From the NCBI GenBank assembly GCA_028565635.1, contig JAOXYB010056378.1, positions 1 to 11,102 of the forward strand: DNA of 11,102 nucleotides. The letters are read 5' to 3'. Positions 9,901-11,102 of this stretch are shown here, one piece after another; within the stretch, counting starts at the first letter, position 1; every line of letters starts with the position of its first letter. The position numbers were made by a program, and so were the translations under genes. The stretch is from Phoronis ovalis (taxonomy: Eukaryota > Phoronida > Phoronidae). The notes beneath the pieces were generated by a model. That model saw only the letters and a program-made list of their open reading frames with translations. It was not told the origin of the DNA and ran no database searches.

Positions 9901-10222
9901 TATAAACAAGAAACTTCAAAACGTAAAACTTACTAATTTCGTCCTACACTGTATATTTTCTAATTTTAAATATTCAGTAATTATTCCATTAACTAATTGT
10001 TATATTGCTTTCTAGCTGTAACTTGTGAAGTATTCTCCCAGCCTGGAGTTGAAGTGACAGGTGGCAATGGAGTATCTATTGCTACATATCTTGAAGTTAC
10101 TTGTGCAACAGGATACAATTATGCATCTGGGGATTCGTTTGTGAAATGTAACAACTCTGGCATTTGGGTTCCAAAACCGGCAAATGTAGGAGCTCAGTCG
10201 GAGGGACTCATTGTATGTTTAG
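3822..10222 (+). CDS. Secreted sushi (CCP/SCR) domain protein, N-terminal part, three exons (3822-3900, 4237-4431, 10016-10222), 3' end beyond window
   Basis: Spliced, the three exons encode a signal peptide (residues 1 to about 25) followed by two sushi modules: Cys28-Cys90 and Cys95-Cys159. Each module has the four family cysteines (paired 1-3 and 2-4 in known sushi folds), a Gly-Tyr after Cys2 and a Trp before Cys4. Both also carry the string YASG and the same Cys2-Cys3 spacing of 15. All junctions are GT-AG and phase 1, the usual state for extracellular modules that spread by exon shuffling. The predicted product is secreted or an ectodomain. Sushi proteins act in complement-like recognition, adhesion or matrix binding, but nothing here picks out one role. 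The reading frame is still open at the last donor, so more exons are expected downstream. No orthologue was recognised. Confidence is high for a sushi gene, moderate for the exact start. Confidence 0.88.
3901..4236 (+). other. Intron 1 (336 bp, phase 1)
   Basis: The intron begins GTAAGT and ends with a pyrimidine-rich tract TTTCTTTTTTAG immediately before exon 2. The interior is AT-rich with no long open frame. No repeat or regulatory element was recognised in it. Confidence 0.75.
4237..4431 (+). CDS. Exon 2: first sushi (CCP) domain, residues 27-92
   Basis: A 195-bp symmetric phase 1-1 exon flanked by TTTTTTAG and G|GTAAGA. It encodes one complete sushi module. The four cysteines are at residues 28, 61, 76 and 90 (spacings 33, 15 and 14). 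CPKP lies at the first cysteine, the typical IPGKTV strand comes before Cys2, DGYVYASG follows Cys2, and Trp82 sits eight residues before Cys4. An N-F-T glycosylation sequon lies at residues 79-81. The Cys1-Cys2 loop is on the long side and rich in Asn, Ser and aromatic residues. The module fits the family pattern closely, and the only uncertainty is the protein's overall identity. Confidence 0.92.
4543..4593. repeat. 17-bp x3 AT minisatellite at the left of intron 2
   Basis: The unit AAATATATTATAATCTT is exact at 4543-4559 and 4560-4576, and a third copy at 4577-4593 matches except for its last base. A recent slippage or unequal-exchange product. Confidence 0.95.
4901..5030 (+). repeat. Dispersed repeat copy A, related to 7858-7964
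   Basis: 4901-4939 aligns with 7858-7896 at about 31 of 40 positions by hand (shared GAAGACT, GAAAAT, ACTTTG). Both copies then have CAATTTC followed by an AAAA-rich stretch, and both end in the same 12 bases CCCTGCAGATAC (5019-5030 and 7953-7964). Copy A carries about 25 extra bases around 4945-4972. A part of that insert, TTACATAATCATG in reverse complement, recurs at about 8279-8291. Confidence 0.6.
5155..5222. repeat. GC-rich imperfect inverted repeat with an internal duplicated 11-mer
   Basis: The left arm GGGGGGTAGTGAGCA (5155-5169) pairs with TGCTCGCTACTCCCCC (5207-5222) with one mismatch and one bulge. GCAATGCTCGC occurs at 5180-5190 and again at 5203-5213. The minus-strand open frame at 5229-5002 overlapping it has no recognisable features and is not supported. 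Probably a fold-back element or its end. Confidence 0.7.
5384..5505. repeat. Duplicated block: 19-bp exact repeat 63 bp apart plus a second shared box
   Basis: TGGGTATAGACTTGGTACG is identical at 5384-5402 and 5447-5465. Downstream of each lies a near-identical box, CACAAAGTGTCAC (5420-5432) and CACAAGGTGTCAC (5493-5505), at offsets of 36 and 46 bp. The pair looks like two diverged units of a short tandem repeat with an indel between the boxes. Confidence 0.85.
5575..6423 (-). pseudogene. Probable decayed coding region of unknown family, frameshifted, antisense to the sushi gene
   Basis: On the minus strand, open stretches follow one another in order but in different frames: 6423-6334 (30 codons), 6355-6209 (49), 6218-6138 (27), 6105-5995 (37), 6047-5919 (43), 5848-5702 (49) and 5742-5578 (55, then TAA at 5577-5575). 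With this base composition I estimate a chance stop about every 13-15 codons, so such a chain on one strand is unusual. The peptides look protein-like: YRKLIEELEHSEY and YTQGERKKLKDDLLYYE read as charged helical or coiled-coil segments, and FLHEDEELEDNAVVKIL ends the last one. Neighbouring frames often overlap at one point, as expected after small indels. I recognise no family. It could be a processed pseudogene, an old transposon gene, or less likely real small exons of an antisense gene. No clear poly-A tail was found. Confidence 0.45.
6500..6840 (+). other. GC-richer intronic patch with a 67-codon open frame, not supported as a gene
   Basis: The open frame 6637-6840 starts at an ATG and encodes a peptide with no recognisable domain, signal or repeat. 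The number of frames this long is about what chance gives here. The string TGCCCGAAATG followed by GCCACTTTA is shared with about 8430-8455, so the patch is more likely part of an old dispersed repeat. Confidence 0.4.
6841..7857. other. AT-rich intronic sequence without recognised features
   Basis: Stops are dense in all frames. A slightly GC-richer piece at about 7141-7310 may be repeat-derived, but no partner was found in the window. Confidence 0.5.
7858..7964 (+). repeat. Dispersed repeat copy B, related to 4901-5030
   Basis: The same orientation and order of conserved blocks as copy A, ending in the identical CCCTGCAGATAC. It lacks the extra 25 or so bases found in copy A. The two copies bracket about 2.8 kb that includes the minus-strand coding relic. 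Confidence 0.6.
7965..8677. other. Intronic sequence, probably old repeat DNA
   Basis: No coding potential was seen. The piece at about 8278-8318 resembles the reverse complement of about 4925-4970 (TTACATAATCATG, then AGACAA and GTAAA). The piece at about 8430-8455 shares two strings with about 6646-6676. Confidence 0.4.
8684..8848. repeat. Palindromic array: 22-bp unit repeated three times inside matching inverted ends
   Basis: The 22-bp unit (GAATTGAACTCGTTAGG, then CTAAC) is perfect at 8736-8757 and 8758-8779, with a diverged third copy at 8780-8800. CTTGAACTCGTTA at the left end (8684-8696) is the exact reverse complement of 8808-8820 and matches the complement of 8836-8848 at 12 of 13 positions. 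Near the left end GTTCGTT-AG-AACGAAC (8699-8714) is a perfect hairpin arm pair. GTTCTAACGAATT recurs at 8728-8740 and 8832-8844. Almost the whole element is built from one core, TAACGA with a TTCAA flank, in both orientations. Confidence 0.88.
8854..9510. other. Intronic sequence with a 79-codon open frame, not supported as a gene
   Basis: The plus-strand frame 9130-9369 starts with ATG and contains a CPFC string, but there is no second metal-binding half, no signal peptide and no splice context. ATAATAAATAAAG near 9024-9036 contains AATAAA, but nothing upstream suggests a transcript end. Confidence 0.45.
9511..9615 (+). repeat. Dispersed repeat copy, related to 141-235
   Basis: See the partner at 141-235: both have CCGTTTTCACTTT followed by a similar block with AAGTTAT, TTCGATT and ACATTA. 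The copies are about 9.4 kb apart in the same orientation. Confidence 0.4.
9616..10004. other. Intronic sequence before exon 3
   Basis: AT-rich with no supported feature. The exon 3 acceptor tract (TATATTGCTTTCTAG) begins just after it. Confidence 0.5.
10016..10222 (+). CDS. Exon 3: second sushi (CCP) domain, residues 92-161
   Basis: A 207-bp symmetric phase 1-1 exon between TTGCTTTCTAG and G|GTGAGA. The leftover G of exon 2 plus CT gives Ala92, then V-T-C. Cysteines are at residues 95, 121, 136 and 159 (spacings 26, 15 and 23), with TGYNYASG after Cys2 and Trp142 between Cys3 and Cys4. An N-N-S sequon lies at 137-139. Two features depart from the usual module: there is no Pro two or three residues after Cys1 (CEVFSQPG instead), and the Cys3-Cys4 segment is lengthened by about nine residues relative to the first module (KPANVGAQSEGLIV). 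An unspliced read-through of the donor would add GEIKVLIKM and stop at 10249-10251. Confidence 0.9.
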
Positions 10223-10245
10223 GTGAGATTAAAGTATTAATTAAG

Positions 10246-10276
10246 ATGTGACACACTTGTACAAGACATGTCACAT
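10246..10276. repeat. Hairpin 23 bp downstream of the exon 3 donor
   Basis: ATGTGACA (10246-10253) pairs with TGTCACAT (10269-10276). Inside lies a perfect 10-bp palindrome, CTTGTACAAG (10256-10265). In RNA this would be a stacked stem close to the splice donor. Confidence 0.6.
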
Positions 10277-10517
10277 TAAGTTTCACCTACAGCTGATATA
10301 ACATGTTTATTACATAAGCTCTGACGTCCCTTAAAATTGTTCTAACAAAGCCACACAGGCTGTAACATGCTTTTTATTCCTTTCCTTTGATTACTTATTA
10401 CCCTCCCGATCGCTTCCCTGGGGAGGGTGATTATTTGAAGACCAGACACGAAACGATGTTTAGGGTAGGGAAATCAGCAATTTTGACCAAAACCGTTATG
10501 GTTTTAACCCTGATTTT
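10277..10517. other. Downstream intron or flank, with a GC-rich hairpin
   Basis: No exon was recognised. ATTACCCTCCC (10397-10407) pairs with GGGAGGGTGAT (10421-10431), giving an 11-bp stem with one G-U type pair and a 13-nt loop. Confidence 0.5.
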
Positions 10518-10720
10518 GCTTAGGGTCTATTTTACACGACAGCAGTCTTGTTTTTGTGCTGTTTGAAAAAATTATAGGGTACTAACTTAACTTCAGCACA
10601 GGTCTTGTTTAGTATCTTTATTGTTTTTATTGCTTGTTGAAAAAATTCAGTTTTTCATCGAGTGCCTGCAGTTTCAGCCTAGGTCTTGCCTAGGATCCAT
10701 TTTTTCAAATTAAATTAAAC
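10518..10720 (+). repeat. Degenerate tandem repeat, unit about 80-90 bp, a little over two copies
   Basis: Three starts follow one pattern: GCTTAGGGTCTATTTT (10518), GTTTAGTATCTTTATT (10607) and GCCTAGGATCCATTTT (10688), giving periods of 89 and 81 bp. The first two units also share GTTTGAAAAAATT/GTTGAAAAAATT and end in a CAG-containing string followed by GGTCTTG. Confidence 0.6.
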
Positions 10721-11102
10721 CTTCTTGAGGTGGCATATTAGTGCAGAGGGTGGTACAGTTGCATGCATTTTTGCCTGTTTGTCAAGACAATTTTAAATGT
10801 ATTAATTAAAATTCATGAAACCTGGGTTAGTAGAAATTAAGGATCTGATATAGTTCGGTTAAGGACTATTAAATGTAAGTGCAATCCTATTTATTTTTTA
10901 AAAATTATATCTGATATTTAAATTCAAGCATCATTTATGCAAAATTCTGCCAAAAAGGCTTCCCATAGCAGCACATGTATGTAGTAACATCCCCGTATAC
11001 GCCCGGGGGATACTCAGGTTATTTGTTGGTGGGGGTGTGCAGCCGAGTTGAAAATTTTGGATTTGGATTGTATACTTTTCACTGTATTTTTTTGGATTGC
11101 TA
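10721..11102. other. Right edge: AT-rich sequence then a GC-rich repeat-like start
   Basis: 10721-10980 shows nothing recognisable. From about 10985 the composition changes abruptly. ATCCCC (10989-10994) pairs with GGGGAT (11006-11011), and the sequence around CGCCCGGGGGATACTC resembles, in style, GC-rich dispersed repeats I associate with marine invertebrates. It is cut by the window end, so no class is assigned. Confidence 0.35.

Larger units (their letters stand above)
4432..10015 (+). other. Intron 2 (5584 bp, phase 1), repeat-rich
   Basis: Bounded by GTAAGA and a good acceptor, TTGCTTTCTAG. I looked for further plus-strand sushi exons (acceptor, Cys-x-x-Pro, Gly-Tyr, Trp-before-Cys) inside it and saw none. 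It contains several repeats and a decayed minus-strand coding region, listed separately. Its size contrasts with the 336-bp first intron and is explained by insertion of this repeat material. Confidence 0.72.

Overview
The window looks like nuclear DNA from an intron-rich metazoan. It is AT-rich (about two thirds A+T by eye), mostly non-coding, and full of short tandem, inverted and dispersed repeats. The only convincing gene is built from symmetric phase-1 exons encoding extracellular sushi (CCP) modules behind a signal peptide, which is an animal-type architecture. No operons, bacterial-type genes or RNA genes were seen. The repeat style and the GC-rich element at the right edge suggest a marine invertebrate, but that is only an impression and I do not name a clade.

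Layout: (1) 1-430 is repeat DNA with a cluster of a 14-18 bp motif in both orientations that can form hairpins. (2) 431-3821 is non-coding flank with a perfect 22-bp duplication (1441-1484), two long-distance inverted matches and a small GC-richer patch (3420-3500). (3) 3822-10222 is the 5' part of a plus-strand gene for a secreted sushi-domain protein: exon 1 (3822-3900, signal peptide), a 336-bp intron, exon 2 (4237-4431, sushi 1), a 5584-bp intron and exon 3 (10016-10222, sushi 2). The gene should continue past the window. All three exons end in phase 1, so the two modules can be joined or skipped without breaking the frame. (4) The long second intron holds a 17-bp x3 minisatellite, a GC-rich hairpin, a 19-bp duplicated block, a probable decayed minus-strand coding relic (about 5575-6423), a pair of diverged dispersed repeat copies (4901-5030 and 7858-7964) and a palindromic 22-bp tandem array (8684-8848). 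(5) 10223-11102 is the next intron or flank, with two hairpins, a degenerate 80-90 bp tandem repeat and a GC-rich repeat edge.

The sushi exons were too short for a plain ORF search. Exon 1 and exon 2 were found by matching splice sites, phases and the Cys/Trp sushi pattern. The most unexpected item is the minus-strand relic inside intron 2: a chain of overlapping or adjacent open stretches of 27-55 codons in shifting frames, with charged, coiled-coil-like composition, that I could not assign to a family.
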